64,000 nucleotides of DNA from Nodosilinea sp. PGN35 (GTDB lineage: Bacteria > Cyanobacteriota > Cyanobacteriia > Phormidesmidales > Phormidesmidaceae), in NCBI RefSeq assembly GCF_029109325.1, contig NZ_JAQKQJ010000003.1, forward strand, positions 1 through 64,000, given 5' to 3'. Numbering within the stretch: position 1 is the stretch's first letter; every line of letters starts with the position of its first letter. The notes below the pieces were generated by a model. It ran no database searches. It worked only from the letters and a program-made list of their open reading frames with translations, and was not told where the DNA came from. Below are positions 33,470 through 42,687 of this stretch, piece after piece. Made by a program: the position numbers and the translations under genes.

Positions 33470-34651
33470 ATGACCGTATGTGAATATCGGCCAGGGTTAG
33501 AGGGTGTACCAGCCACCCAGTCGAGCATCAGCTTTGTGGATGGTCAGACGGGCGTTTTGGAGTATCGCGGCATCCCCATCGAGGAGTTGGCCCAGCGCAG
33601 CACGTTTTTAGAGACCTCCTACCTGCTGATCTGGGGTGGGCTACCCTCTAAAACCGAGCTAGAGGCCTTCGAGTACGAAATTCGCTACCACCGCCGCCTC
33701 AAGTACCGCATCCGCGACATGATGAAGTGCTTCCCCGAGAGCGGCCACCCTATGGATGCGCTGCAAGCCTGCGCGGCGGCCCTGGGTCTGTTTTACTCCC
33801 GCCGCGCCCTCGACAACCCCGTCTACATTCAGCAGGCGGTGGTGCGGCTGCTGGCCAAAATTCCCACCATGGTGGCGGCGTTTCAGCTGATGCGCAAGGG
33901 CAACGACCCGGTGCAGCCCCGCGATGACCTCGACTACGCCGCCAACTTTCTCTACATGCTCAACGAGCGCGAGCCCGACCCCCTGGCGGCCCGCATTTTC
34001 GATATCTGCCTCACCCTCCACGCCGAGCACACCATCAACGCCTCCACCTTTTCGGCCATGGTGACGGCTTCAACGCTGACGGACCCCTACGCCGTGGTGG
34101 CCTCGGCGGTGGGTACCCTGGCGGGGCCGCTCCACGGCGGCGCTAACGAAGAGGTGATCGACATGCTCGAGCAGATCGGCTCAGTGGAGAACGTGCGCCC
34201 CTACGTGGAGCGCTGCATCGCCGAAAAATCGAAAATTATGGGCTTTGGTCACCGGGTCTACAAGGTCAAAGACCCCCGCGCCACCATCTTGCAGGGGCTG
34301 GTCGAGCAGATGTTTGAGAAGTTTGGCCAGGATGAATACTACGCGATCGCCCTGGAGATGGAGCAGGTGGTCTCTGAGAAGCTGGGAGCCAAAGGCATTT
34401 ACCCCAACGTCGATTTCTACTCGGGGCTGGTCTATCGCAAGCTGGGCATTCCCACCGATCTGTTTACGCCCATCTTTGCGATCGCCCGGGTGGCCGGCTG
34501 GCTGGCCCACTGGAAAGAGCAGCTGGGCGAAAACCGCATTTTCAGGCCCACCCAGATCTACACCGGCCCCCGCAGCCAGAGCTACGTCGATCTCGCCAGC
34601 CGTCCCCAAATTTGGGATAAACAGGGTTTCTCGGTGTCCCTGCCTTCTTAA
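33470..34651 (+). CDS. gltA: Citrate synthase
   Basis: Condenses oxaloacetate and acetyl-CoA, the entry to the incomplete or bypassed TCA cycle of cyanobacteria. The 393 residues show LEYRGIPIEELA near the N-terminus, the catalytic His in GPLHGGANEEV, GFGHRVYK and the catalytic Asp in PNVDFYSG, ending with RPTQIYTGP. Short-form (type I) length. It is monocistronic: a terminator follows, and the next gene is convergent. Confidence 0.97.
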   Translation: MTVCEYRPGLEGVPATQSSISFVDGQTGVLEYRGIPIEELAQRSTFLETSYLLIWGGLPSKTELEAFEYEIRYHRRLKYRIRDMMKCFPESGHPMDALQACAAALGLFYSRRALDNPVYIQQAVVRLLAKIPTMVAAFQLMRKGNDPVQPRDDLDYAANFLYMLNEREPDPLAARIFDICLTLHAEHTINASTFSAMVTASTLTDPYAVVASAVGTLAGPLHGGANEEVIDMLEQIGSVENVRPYVERCIAEKSKIMGFGHRVYKVKDPRATILQGLVEQMFEKFGQDEYYAIALEMEQVVSEKLGAKGIYPNVDFYSGLVYRKLGIPTDLFTPIFAIARVAGWLAHWKEQLGENRIFRPTQIYTGPRSQSYVDLASRPQIWDKQGFSVSLPS

Positions 34652-34746
34652 TAGGTCTGCCCTGGGCCGACTGATGGGTCAGACCCCTCTGGGCACTCTC
34701 TCCCTCAGCGCAGATTATTGATTCAGTGACGATTTTCAGGAACTCC

Positions 34747-34780
34747 TGCCCCTCTGGCGCTTGCGCTGGGGGGCTTTTGT
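34747..34780 (+). terminator. Terminator after gltA
   Basis: GCCCCTCTGGCGC and GCTGGGGGGC pair around TTGC, followed by CTTTTGTTT. It lies about 95 bases after the gltA stop. Confidence 0.65.
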
Positions 34781-34795
34781 TTGGGGGGGAATTGG

Positions 34796-34862
34796 GGGTT
34801 GGGTGTTGGGTGTCGGGTGTCGGGTGTCGGGCCGCCCCTGAAACCTAAAACCTAAAACCCCT
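34796..34862. repeat. Heptameric short tandem repeats between gltA and lldP
   Basis: Two adjacent arrays. GGGTGTT and then three GGGTGTC units occupy about 34800-34830, and AACCTAAAACCTAAAACC occupies about 34841-34860. Short tandem heptamers of this kind are a known feature of filamentous cyanobacteria. No gene is present here. Confidence 0.8.
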
Positions 34863-34863
34863 C

Positions 34864-36534
34864 TCACCCTCCAACCGTGGCCCAAGCAATCCCGATGATT
34901 CCCGCCAGCCCCAGGTAGTAGGCCACCACCGGCAGCAGCTGGCGCATGAGCAGACCTTCGCGCCCCAGCAGCCCCACCGTGGCCGCCGCCGCCACCACGT
35001 TCGACACGCAGATCACGTTTCCCGCCGAGGCCCCCACGGTTTGCAGGGCCAAAATCAGCGGCGCGGGTTCGCCAATGCTCTCGGCCACCCCAAACTGAAA
35101 CAGCGAAAACATCATATTGCTGACGGTGACGCTGCCCGCCACAAAGGCCCCCACCAGACCCACCCCGGCGGCAAACAGGGGCCAGGTGTTCCCCGCCAGG
35201 GCAGACATGCCCTCCGCCAGGGCCAGGGGCATACTGGGCAGCCCAGCCCCATTCACCTCTGAGTTAATGAACACCCGCGCCATCAGCACCGCTGAACCCA
35301 GGGCCAGGGTGGTTTTTTGCAGAATGGGCAGCGACGCTCCCACCGCCCGCCGCAAATCCCGCGCTTTCATCTGGTGCAGAACATAGGTGATCACCACCAC
35401 CACCAGAAACAGGGTGGCGGGGAGATAGAAGGGCGTTGAGGCCGCTGCGATCGTCGTGCCAAAGATCCCTGTCCACGATGGCCGAATGCTCTGGAGCCAG
35501 CCCTTCAGCGGCAGCTGTGTCAGTCGCGACAGCACCAGCAGCACCCCCAGCAGCACGTAGGGCAGCCACGCCTTTACCACCGTCATTCCCGCCGGGGGCG
35601 TCACCAGCGACGGCACCACGCTGCCCGACCACGCCGCTGGCCAGCTCTCCTCCGGCGGAAAATCCCAGGGTTGCTCCGGTTGCAGCCAGCCACTGCGAAT
35701 GATCGTCACCACCACCGCCAGCCCCACCAGCCCGCCCACCATAGACGGAAACTCTGGCCCCAAAAGCACCGCCGTCAGCGCGTAGGGCACCGTAAAGGCT
35801 AGCCCCGCCACCAGGGCAAACTTCCACAGGTGCAGACCTTCGGCCTTCGCCGCCCCTTCCCCAAAAAATCGGGTGACCAGCACCACCAGCACCAGGGGAA
35901 TCAATGTGCCGATGACGGCGTGGATCAGCGCGGCGCGGCCACCCACCTGGGCGATCAAATCGATCAGCCGCAGGTCTTGGGCCGTCAGGGTCGCCTCCAC
36001 CGTCGCCGCTCCCCCCAGCCCTGCCTCCATGCCAAACATCAGCGGCGTACCCACCGCCCCAAAGGTTGAGGGGGTACTCTGAATAATCAGCGCTGCCATC
36101 ACCGCCGCCAGGGCCGGAAACCCCACCGCCACCAGCAGGGGCACGCAGACCACCGCCGGGGTGCCAAAGCCCGAGGCCCCCTCAATAAAGCTGCCAAACA
36201 GCCAGGCGATCACGATCATCTGCACCCGGCGATCGGGCGACAGCGCCAGCAGGCTCTGGCGGATGACGGCGATCGCCCCCGAGGCCTGCAAGACATTCAG
36301 CAGCAAAATCGCCCCAAACACGATGAAGAGGATTTCGGCGGCGATCGCCAACCCCTGCACCAGCGCCGCCGCAATGTAATTTACCGGCACCCGCCACACC
36401 ACCCCCGCCACCAGCATCGTCACCCCCAGCGCCCCCGGCATCGCCTGACTGGCCGGTCGCCGCGCCACCACCAGCAGCAAGAAGACCGTCAGGATGGGCA
36501 GTAGGGCAATTGGGGAGGAGAGGACGAGGGGCAT
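34864..36534 (-). CDS. lldP: L-lactate permease family transporter (LldP/LctP)
   Basis: A 556-residue polytopic carrier of the lactate permease family, which takes up lactate or glycolate with protons. Family blocks are [59 protein letters not shown] and the C-terminal [22 protein letters not shown]. The length equals the family norm. Whether the substrate is lactate or glycolate cannot be told from sequence. Confidence 0.92.
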   Translation of the reverse strand: MPLVLSSPIALLPILTVFLLLVVARRPASQAMPGALGVTMLVAGVVWRVPVNYIAAALVQGLAIAAEILFIVFGAILLLNVLQASGAIAVIRQSLLALSPDRRVQMIVIAWLFGSFIEGASGFGTPAVVCVPLLVAVGFPALAAVMAALIIQSTPSTFGAVGTPLMFGMEAGLGGAATVEATLTAQDLRLIDLIAQVGGRAALIHAVIGTLIPLVLVVLVTRFFGEGAAKAEGLHLWKFALVAGLAFTVPYALTAVLLGPEFPSMVGGLVGLAVVVTIIRSGWLQPEQPWDFPPEESWPAAWSGSVVPSLVTPPAGMTVVKAWLPYVLLGVLLVLSRLTQLPLKGWLQSIRPSWTGIFGTTIAAASTPFYLPATLFLVVVVITYVLHQMKARDLRRAVGASLPILQKTTLALGSAVLMARVFINSEVNGAGLPSMPLALAEGMSALAGNTWPLFAAGVGLVGAFVAGSVTVSNMMFSLFQFGVAESIGEPAPLILALQTVGASAGNVICVSNVVAAAATVGLLGREGLLMRQLLPVVAYYLGLAGIIGIAWATVGG

Positions 36535-36580
36535 TGGCGGCAGCGGGAAGGGGGGTAGTCAGGATTTTAGGGGGAGTGAA

Positions 36581-36660
36581 GAGTTTTGAATGTTGAATGT
36601 TGAGTTTTGAGTTCTGGTGGCAGCGCTTGAATCCAAAACTCAAACCTCAGCACTTAAAAC
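36581..36660. repeat. Heptamer-like repeats upstream of ndhA
   Basis: TTTTGAA, TGTTGAA, TGTTGAG and TTTTGAG units run from about 36584, followed by partly complementary AAACTCAAACC/CAGCACTTAAAAC. The array lies between lldP and ndhA, which are divergently transcribed. Confidence 0.65.
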
Positions 36661-36810
36661 TTTCTCCCCACCCTTCCCCTCAATCCCTTCCCACCAAAAC
36701 TTCCTATAAATCCCCCTCCCCCTGGCCCGGTGAAACGGGGAAGATAACGGTAGAATCTAAAGTGTTTTCTCTCTGTCAGAGTTAACTGTACCGTTGCGAA
36801 GGACTGGCCG

Positions 36811-37929
36811 ATGAACCAAGGAATTGACCTACAGGGGAGCTTCGTCGAGGCCCTAGTCGGCCTGGGAGTGCCCGCCGGGGCGGCGAAGGCGCTGTGGCTG
36901 CCGCTGCCTATGGTGGTGATTTTGGTGGGGGCCACGGTCAGCATCTTTGTCACGGTATGGCTAGAGCGCAAGATCTCTGCCGCCGCTCAGCAGCGCATTG
37001 GGCCTGAGTTCGCTGGCCCCATGGGTACCCTTCAGGCCGCTGCCGACGGCATCAAGCTAATCTTCAAAGAAGACATCACCCCCGCCAAGGCCGACCCGAT
37101 TCTGTTTACGCTGGGGCCTGCGATCGTGGTGATTCCGGTGTTCCTGTCCTACCTGATTGTGCCCTTCGGCCAAAATCTGGTGATCACCGACATCGGTGTC
37201 GGCATTTTTTTGTGGATTGCCCTCTCCAGCATTGCCCCCATCGGGCTGCTGATGTCGGGCTATTCTTCGAACAATAAATATTCTCTGCTGGGGGGCTTGC
37301 GGGCGGCGGCGCAGTCGATCAGCTACGAAATCCCTATGGCGCTGGCGGTGCTGGCGGTGGTGCTGATGTCCAACAGTCTCAGCACCATCGACATTGTCAA
37401 TCAGCAGTCGGGCTACGGCATTCTGGGCTGGAACATTTGGCGGCAGCCCGCCGGGTTCTTGATCTTCTGGATCGCGGCCCTGGCAGAATGTGAGCGCCTG
37501 CCCTTTGACCTGCCCGAGGCCGAGGAAGAGCTAGTGGCGGGCTACCAGACCGAGTACACCGGCATGAAGTTTGGCCTGTTCTACGTAGGCTCCTACGTCA
37601 ACCTGGTGCTGTCGGCGCTGATTGTCTCGATTCTGTACCTGGGCGGTTGGGAGTCGCCGATTTCAGTGAGCTGGTTGGCCAGCCTGATCGGGGTCAGCGA
37701 AACCACCCCCTGGCTCCAGGTAATTACTGCTTCCCTGGGCATCATGATGACCCTGTTTAAGGCCTACGCCCTGGTGTTTATTGCGGTGCTGCTGCGCTGG
37801 ACCATGCCCCGCATTCGTATTGATCAACTGCTCGACTTCGGCTGGAAGTTTCTGCTGCCGGTGTCGCTGGTCAACCTGCTGCTGACCGCTGCCCTAAAGT
37901 TGACCTTCCCCATGGCTTTTGGCGGTTAG
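36811..37929 (+). CDS. ndhA: NAD(P)H-quinone oxidoreductase subunit 1 (NdhA)
   Basis: Membrane subunit of the NDH-1 complex at the membrane/peripheral-arm junction, forming part of the quinone site. The 372 residues have about eight transmembrane helices, with [48 protein letters not shown] and [26 protein letters not shown] (split here: [13 protein letters not shown]). AAGGA lies 7 bases before the ATG. First gene of ndhA-ndhI-ndhG-ndhE. Confidence 0.98.
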   Translation: MNQGIDLQGSFVEALVGLGVPAGAAKALWLPLPMVVILVGATVSIFVTVWLERKISAAAQQRIGPEFAGPMGTLQAAADGIKLIFKEDITPAKADPILFTLGPAIVVIPVFLSYLIVPFGQNLVITDIGVGIFLWIALSSIAPIGLLMSGYSSNNKYSLLGGLRAAAQSISYEIPMALAVLAVVLMSNSLSTIDIVNQQSGYGILGWNIWRQPAGFLIFWIAALAECERLPFDLPEAEEELVAGYQTEYTGMKFGLFYVGSYVNLVLSALIVSILYLGGWESPISVSWLASLIGVSETTPWLQVITASLGIMMTLFKAYALVFIAVLLRWTMPRIRIDQLLDFGWKFLLPVSLVNLLLTAALKLTFPMAFGG

Positions 37930-38040
37930 CCCCAGGGGCCTTGCTTTACCCTAGAGGTAAGCCCTGCCCCTCGGCGGCCAGCGTTTACCCATCGCTCAAC
38001 TATCCCCACTGACCACCTGTACCACTGCGGAGGCTTTCCT

Positions 38041-38667
38041 ATGCTGGGTTTTCTCAAACAAGTCGGCGACTATGCCAAAGAGAGCTTGCAGGCGGCCAAA
38101 TACATTGGTCAGGGCCTGTCTGTTACCTTTGACCACATGAGTCGTAGGCCAGTTACGGTGCAGTATCCCTACGAGAAGCTGATTCCTTCGGAGCGGTTTC
38201 GGGGCCGCATTCACTTTGAGTTTGACAAGTGCATCGCCTGCGAGGTGTGTGTGCGGGTGTGCCCGATCAACCTGCCTGTGGTCGATTGGGAATTTGACAA
38301 GGCCACCAAGAAAAAAGACCTGAAGCACTACAGCATTGACTTTGGGGTCTGCATTTTTTGCGGCAACTGCGTGGAGTATTGCCCCACCAACTGTTTGTCG
38401 ATGACGGAAGAGTATGAGCTGGCCACCTACGATCGCCACGAACTCAACTATGACAGTGTGGCCCTGGGTCGTCTGCCCTACAAGGTCACCCAAGACCCGA
38501 TGGTGACTCCCCTGCGCGAGCTGGCCTACCTGCCCAAGGGCGTGATGGATCCTCACGACCTGCCCGTCAATGCTCGGCGGGCGGGCCAGATGCCCCAGGA
38601 AATTTTAGAAGCGGCCCAGGCTAACGAAAAAGCAGAGGCCAAGCCCGAGGCCAAAAGCGCCGATTAA
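38041..38667 (+). CDS. ndhI: NAD(P)H-quinone oxidoreductase subunit I (NdhI)
   Basis: Ferredoxin-like peripheral-arm subunit of NDH-1. Two [4Fe-4S] motifs are visible: [12 protein letters not shown] and [12 protein letters not shown]. The 208 residues end in an Ala/Glu/Lys-rich tail (about 195-208). GGAGG precedes the ATG by 7 bases. It lies 111 bases after ndhA. Confidence 0.98.
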   Translation: MLGFLKQVGDYAKESLQAAKYIGQGLSVTFDHMSRRPVTVQYPYEKLIPSERFRGRIHFEFDKCIACEVCVRVCPINLPVVDWEFDKATKKKDLKHYSIDFGVCIFCGNCVEYCPTNCLSMTEEYELATYDRHELNYDSVALGRLPYKVTQDPMVTPLRELAYLPKGVMDPHDLPVNARRAGQMPQEILEAAQANEKAEAKPEAKSAD

Positions 38668-38773
38668 CTTGCTTTAGTACACCAGTGGGGGTTCCGTGGT
38701 ACATTCGCCTAGGCTGAGGCCGCCGCTCCCATAGACCGCCCATAGACCGATTGTTTACCAGGAGTTCAACACT

Positions 38774-39385
38774 GTGACGCTAGCGGAAGGGGTACAACTC
38801 GTTGCCTTTGGCATTTTGACCGCCATGACCCTGGGGGGTGCCCTGGGGGTGGTGCTGTTAGACAATATCGTCTATTCGGCGTTTTTGCTGGGGGGTGTGT
38901 TTACCAGCATGTCGGGTCTCTACATCTTGCTCAACGCTGGTTTTGTGGCGGCGGCTCAGGTGCTGGTCTACGTGGGTGCCGTCAGCGTGCTGATTTTGTT
39001 TGGAATCATGCTGGTGAACAAGGAGCAGCCCTTTATCCCCATGAAGCAGGCCTGGTTGGGCAAGGCGGCTACGGGCGGGGTTTGCGTGGGTCTGTTTGCC
39101 CTACTGACGGCCTCAACGCTGAATACGCCCTGGGCCATTTCCACCGAGGTGCCCACGGGAGAGATGGCGACGGTGGCCATTGGCATTCACTTTTTTACCG
39201 ACTACCTGCTGCCCTTTGAGCTGGCCTCGATGCTGCTGTTGATTGCGCTGATTGGGGCAATCGTGCTGGCCCGCCGCGAGCTGATTCCCGATGTTGCTCC
39301 TGGTGAACCGGCTTCGGAAGCTCTACAGCTGCCCGAACGCCCTCGAGAACTAGTCTCTTCAGGTTCTCTTCCTGACACAGACTAG
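38774..39385 (+). CDS. ndhG: NAD(P)H-quinone oxidoreductase subunit J-type chain 6 (NdhG)
   Basis: Membrane subunit 6 of NDH-1, 203 residues with five hydrophobic segments. VYSAFLLGGVFTSMSGLYILLNAGFVAA (shown as two blocks: VYSAFLLGGVFTS and LNAGFVAAAQVLVYVGAVSV) matches NdhG. The start is GTG 38774, with AGGAG 9 bases upstream. The last 30 or so residues are hydrophilic. Confidence 0.97.
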   Translation: MTLAEGVQLVAFGILTAMTLGGALGVVLLDNIVYSAFLLGGVFTSMSGLYILLNAGFVAAAQVLVYVGAVSVLILFGIMLVNKEQPFIPMKQAWLGKAATGGVCVGLFALLTASTLNTPWAISTEVPTGEMATVAIGIHFFTDYLLPFELASMLLLIALIGAIVLARRELIPDVAPGEPASEALQLPERPRELVSSGSLPDTD

Positions 39386-39400
39386 TTAGCCTTAGCCAAA

Positions 39401-39467
39401 AATCCCAGGGTTCTTTCGGTTCATTTGCAAGATTCTCTGGCGATCGCCAGGAATAACCCTGGGATCT
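39401..39467. repeat. CCCAGGG inverted-repeat element between ndhG and ndhE (copy 3)
   Basis: AATCCCAGGGTTCT at the left and AATAACCCTGGGATCT at the right, with the same arms and nearly the same length as the pair at 30583-30725. Its centre holds CTGGCGATCGCCAG, a HIP1-containing palindrome. It lies in the ndh operon, 16 bases after the ndhG stop. Confidence 0.8.
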
Positions 39468-39506
39468 CCCCACCCCATTACTCCATCACCCCCTTCCGCC
39501 CTAGCC

Positions 39507-39812
39507 ATGCAACTTGAGTACTTTCTCCTTGTCGCCGCCGCCCTGTTCTGTATTGGCATCTACGGCCTGGTCACCAGCCGCAACGTGATTCGCGTGCTGA
39601 TGTCCATTGAGCTGATGCTCAACGCGGTGAATCTCAACCTGATGGCCTTCTCTAACTACCTTGACCCGGTAGGTATCAACGGTCAGGTGTTTGCGGTGTT
39701 TGTGATCAGCATTGCGGCAGCGGAGGCGGCGGTGGGCCTGGCGATCGTGCTGTCGATCTACCGCAACCGTGACACGGTCGATATGGAGCAGTTTAATCTG
39801 CTGAAGTGGTAA
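39507..39812 (+). CDS. ndhE: NAD(P)H-quinone oxidoreductase subunit 4L (NdhE)
   Basis: Small membrane subunit of NDH-1, 101 residues and three transmembrane helices. [18 protein letters not shown] carries the conserved membrane Glu, and [19 protein letters not shown] is the third helix. It ends the ndh part of the operon; nadK starts 7 bases later. Confidence 0.98.
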   Translation: MQLEYFLLVAAALFCIGIYGLVTSRNVIRVLMSIELMLNAVNLNLMAFSNYLDPVGINGQVFAVFVISIAAAEAAVGLAIVLSIYRNRDTVDMEQFNLLKW

Positions 39813-39818
39813 TTTACC

Positions 39819-40739
39819 TTGCGACTCGATCAAGTCATCATTGTCCATAAGGCTGGCAATCGCCTGAGCCAGCAGTGGGCCGAGAAGTGCGCCAGACAGA
39901 TCGAGGCGCTGGGTGGCAAGGTGCTGCGCGGCCCCAGCGGCCCCAAAGACAACCCCTATCCCGTGTTTCTCGCCTCGGTGAGCCAGCCCATTGACCTGGC
40001 CATTGTGTTTGGCGGCGACGGTACGGCGCTGACGGCGGCCCGCAACCTGGCCGCAGAGAATATCCCCATTCTGGCGGTCAACATTGGCGGCCACCTGGGG
40101 TTTTTGACCGAAAGCTCTGAGGAGATGGACGATACCGAGGCGGTGTGGGAGCGGCTGCTGAGCGATCGCTTTGCCGTGCAGCGGCGCATGATGCTGCAAG
40201 CCCGCATCTACGAGGGCCACCGCACCAACCTCGACCCGGTGAGCGAGGTCTATCTGGCCCTCAACGAAATGGCGATCAAGCCTGCCTCCCCCGATCGCAT
40301 GATCACCTCCATGCTCGAAATGGAGATCGACGGCGAGGTGGTCGATCAGTACCAGGGGGATGGGCTGCTGATCAGCACCCCCACCGGCTCCACCGGCTAC
40401 ACCGTGGCGGCGGGGGGGCCGATCATTCACCCCGGCATGGATGCGATCGTGGTGACGCCGATTTGCCCCCTCAGCCTCTCCAGCCGCCCGATTGTGCTGC
40501 CGCCGGGCTCGGTGGTCAGCGTGTGGCCCCTGGCCGACCCCGACCTCACCACCAAACTGTGGACCGATGGGATTCTGGGCACCGCCATCTGGCCAGGGCA
40601 GCGGGTGGATGTGCGCAACGCCGAGGCCATGGCCCAGTTCATTATTCTGCGGCAGGATCACTCCTACTACGGCACCCTGCGCAACAAGCTCAACTGGGCC
40701 GGTACGCGCATTAGCTACGTGAACAACCACCGCAATTAG
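39819..40739 (+). CDS. nadK: NAD(+) kinase
   Basis: Phosphorylates NAD to NADP, using ATP or polyphosphate. The 306 residues contain the catalytic GGDGT loop (LAIVFGGDGTALTAARNL), GGHLGFLTE, the NE/D region ALNEMAIKPAS, TPTGSTGYT and PLSLSSRPIVLP. The start is TTG 39819, supported because LDQVIIVHKAGN matches the conserved N-terminus of the cyanobacterial enzyme. It follows ndhE by 7 bases, so NADP supply and NDH-1 are probably cotranscribed. Confidence 0.94.
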   Translation: MRLDQVIIVHKAGNRLSQQWAEKCARQIEALGGKVLRGPSGPKDNPYPVFLASVSQPIDLAIVFGGDGTALTAARNLAAENIPILAVNIGGHLGFLTESSEEMDDTEAVWERLLSDRFAVQRRMMLQARIYEGHRTNLDPVSEVYLALNEMAIKPASPDRMITSMLEMEIDGEVVDQYQGDGLLISTPTGSTGYTVAAGGPIIHPGMDAIVVTPICPLSLSSRPIVLPPGSVVSVWPLADPDLTTKLWTDGILGTAIWPGQRVDVRNAEAMAQFIILRQDHSYYGTLRNKLNWAGTRISYVNNHRN

Positions 40740-40846
40740 GCGCTAGGTCAAAGCAAAAGAGAAGAGCAAAGAACAAAAAGTGAAGAAGGAAGCGGGAAAA
40801 GCTGTTGTCAACTTGATGGCTCTTATTCCTCCATTTTCTGTCTTCC

Positions 40847-41143
40847 CTACGAGCTGTGGCGATCGCGCTGAATGTCGTAGATCGCTTTCTCCCAGCACCA
40901 CTGCTCGCTGTGGTGGGGGTTGCGCAGCTGCACCTGCTCCACCAGGCGCTCGGCCACGGCCCGATTGCCCCCCACCAGCCGCAGCAGCTCCTTTTCGGTG
41001 CGGCTGCGCACCGGGCGAGTTGGGGCCGTGGTCGCCTCAGGGCTGCTGAGGCGATATGCTTTTTTGGGTCGCCCCTGACGGCGTCTGAGCCACAGCACCA
41101 GGGCAACCAGTAGGGCGATCGCAAGCAGTAGAGATAGATCCAT
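40847..41143 (-). CDS. Small single-span membrane protein, unknown function
   Basis: 98 residues: one N-terminal transmembrane helix (about 3-20, LSLLLAIALLVALVLWL), a basic stretch (RRRQGRPKK), a Pro/Thr/Arg linker and a conserved-looking helical domain (LLRLVGGNRAVAERLVEQV, WCWEKAIYDIQRDR). I do not recognise a named family, although similar short proteins occur in cyanobacteria. Convergent with nadK. Confidence 0.65.
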   Translation of the reverse strand: MDLSLLLAIALLVALVLWLRRRQGRPKKAYRLSSPEATTAPTRPVRSRTEKELLRLVGGNRAVAERLVEQVQLRNPHHSEQWCWEKAIYDIQRDRHSS

Positions 41144-41269
41144 GTACTCGGAGAAAGGTCGGCAAACGAATGGTCGGGATATGCTGGAATGCTGCTGTCC
41201 CCAGACGCAGGTTGAGGAAAATTCGTTGCAGGCTGGCCAGCGGCGGGATTGGCTACGCCGCCTGTCGTT

Positions 41270-41317
41270 CTATACCAGAATAGCGAGGTCAAGCTATACC
41301 AGCATAGCGAGGTCAAG
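41270..41317. repeat. Two tandem 24-bp units
   Basis: The unit CTATACCAG(A/C)ATAGCGAGGTCAAG, here written with one variable base, occurs twice head-to-tail (41270-41293 and 41294-41317) with a single difference. It lies in the leader region upstream of ycf3. Confidence 0.85.
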
Positions 41318-41360
41318 GCCGCGGCGGTTTTAGATGGTTCCCTAGCTGGGGCTCCTGGGA

Positions 41361-41438
41361 TGGGCGAACAACGCCCATTAAGGCCCCAGGGTTTGCTAGG
41401 CTTACTTATAGCTTGTTTTGCCTGAGCCCTGGGATTCT
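41361..41438. repeat. Diverged CCCAGGG-type inverted repeat upstream of ycf3 (copy 4)
   Basis: CCCCAGGGTT (41384-41393) and AGCCCTGGGATTCT (41425-41438) have the core arms of the 63-bp family, but shorter and changed. A separate hairpin TGGGCG-AACAA-CGCCCA precedes it at 41361-41377. The ycf3 ATG is about 60 bases further on. Confidence 0.5.
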
Positions 41439-41500
41439 GTTGGGCCATATCCCTCGGGGGCCTGGGCCAACCTCTCGTCCCTCATTTGCGCGCCCTACCC

Positions 41501-42022
41501 ATGCCAAGAACCCAACGCAACGACAACTTCATCGACAAATCCTTCACGGTTATGGCCGACATGATCCTGAAGATGATGCCCGCCAAAAAGAGTGAGAAAG
41601 AGGCCTTCGCCTACTACCGCGACGGCATGTCGGCCCAGGCCGATGGCGAATATGCTGAGGCGATGGAAAACTACCGCGAAGCCCTGATTCTCGAAGAAGA
41701 GCCCTACGACAAGAGCTTCATTCTCTACAACATGGGCCTGATTCACGCCAGCAACGGCGAGCATGAAATCGCTCTAGAAAAGTACAAAGAAGCGCTGGAG
41801 CTCAACCCCCGCCTGTGCCAGGCTCTCAACAACATCGCCGTGATCTACCACTACAAGGGTGAGCAGGCCGAGGCCGCTGGCGACACCGACACCGCCGAAA
41901 ACCTGTTCGACGAGGCGGCCCGCTACTGGCTAGAGGCGGTCAGCATCGCCCCCAACAACTACATCGAAGCCCAAAACTGGATGAAGAATACGGGCCGCAT
42001 GAAGAACGACATCTTCTTCTAG
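41501..42022 (+). CDS. ycf3: Photosystem I assembly protein Ycf3
   Basis: TPR chaperone needed to assemble photosystem I at the thylakoid. The 173 residues begin [20 protein letters not shown], the invariant Ycf3 N-terminus, which fixes the start at ATG 41501. Three TPR units follow ([56 protein letters not shown]), then a conserved [15 protein letters not shown]. Confidence 0.98.
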   Translation: MPRTQRNDNFIDKSFTVMADMILKMMPAKKSEKEAFAYYRDGMSAQADGEYAEAMENYREALILEEEPYDKSFILYNMGLIHASNGEHEIALEKYKEALELNPRLCQALNNIAVIYHYKGEQAEAAGDTDTAENLFDEAARYWLEAVSIAPNNYIEAQNWMKNTGRMKNDIFF

Positions 42023-42191
42023 ATTCTTTCGATTCGGTCGTAGGGTGGGCTGTGCCCACCATTCACCTCTGGCGTTGTAGGTTGCACGAAGCTACTGCGG
42101 ACTTAGCGTGACAAAGGTGCGTTAGGTGACCCTGCGCTCCACCCAACCTACGGCTGACGAGACTCAGTCCTCTCCTCTAAAATACTTTCCT

Positions 42192-42479
42192 ATGATCGAT
42201 CTCGAACAGGTTCGCAAAGTCGCCCTGCTGGCCCGCCTGGAGCTAACCCCTGATGAAGAAGAACAGTTCACCGAACAGCTCAGCGGCATTCTCGACTACG
42301 TGGAGCAGCTCAAGGAACTCAACACCGACGACGTAGAGCCCACCACCCGCGCCATTGAGCTGAGCAACATCACCCGTACCGACAGCCTCCAGCCCTTTGC
42401 TGAACGGGAAGCCATCCTCGACTGCGCCCCCGATCGCGAAGATAGTTTCTTCAAGGTGCCCAAGATTCTCAGTGAGTAG
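42192..42479 (+). CDS. gatC: Aspartyl/glutamyl-tRNA amidotransferase subunit C
   Basis: Small stabilising subunit of GatCAB, which makes Gln-tRNA (and Asn-tRNA) by transamidation. 95 residues from ATG 42192 (MIDLEQVRKVALLARLELT). LSGILDYVEQLKELNTDDVEPT and a C-terminal FFKVPKILS are standard. The longer in-frame start at 42126 is not conserved. gatA and gatB are not in the window. Confidence 0.96.
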   Translation: MIDLEQVRKVALLARLELTPDEEEQFTEQLSGILDYVEQLKELNTDDVEPTTRAIELSNITRTDSLQPFAEREAILDCAPDREDSFFKVPKILSE

Positions 42480-42687
42480 TGGGGCCAGGCCGCAGTTAAT
42501 GGGCATTACTGGAGCCCTCGCTGACCTCTTCGCAAAAATTGCCGACTATCTTACGATTTCCTACCGGCAGCGCTGGTATGCCTTAATTTGTAAGACAATC
42601 GACCTCAGCTTAAACCCGTAGCGTTTGAGGCCAACCTGGCCTGCTGCGGCGTTGGGATGGCCCTGGGTTTTACAGCGTTGAGGTGCT

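Noticed and set aside
41413..41595. 60-codon frame overlapping the ycf3 start
   Set aside because: Shadow frame: the overlapping ycf3 frame has the conserved N-terminus.
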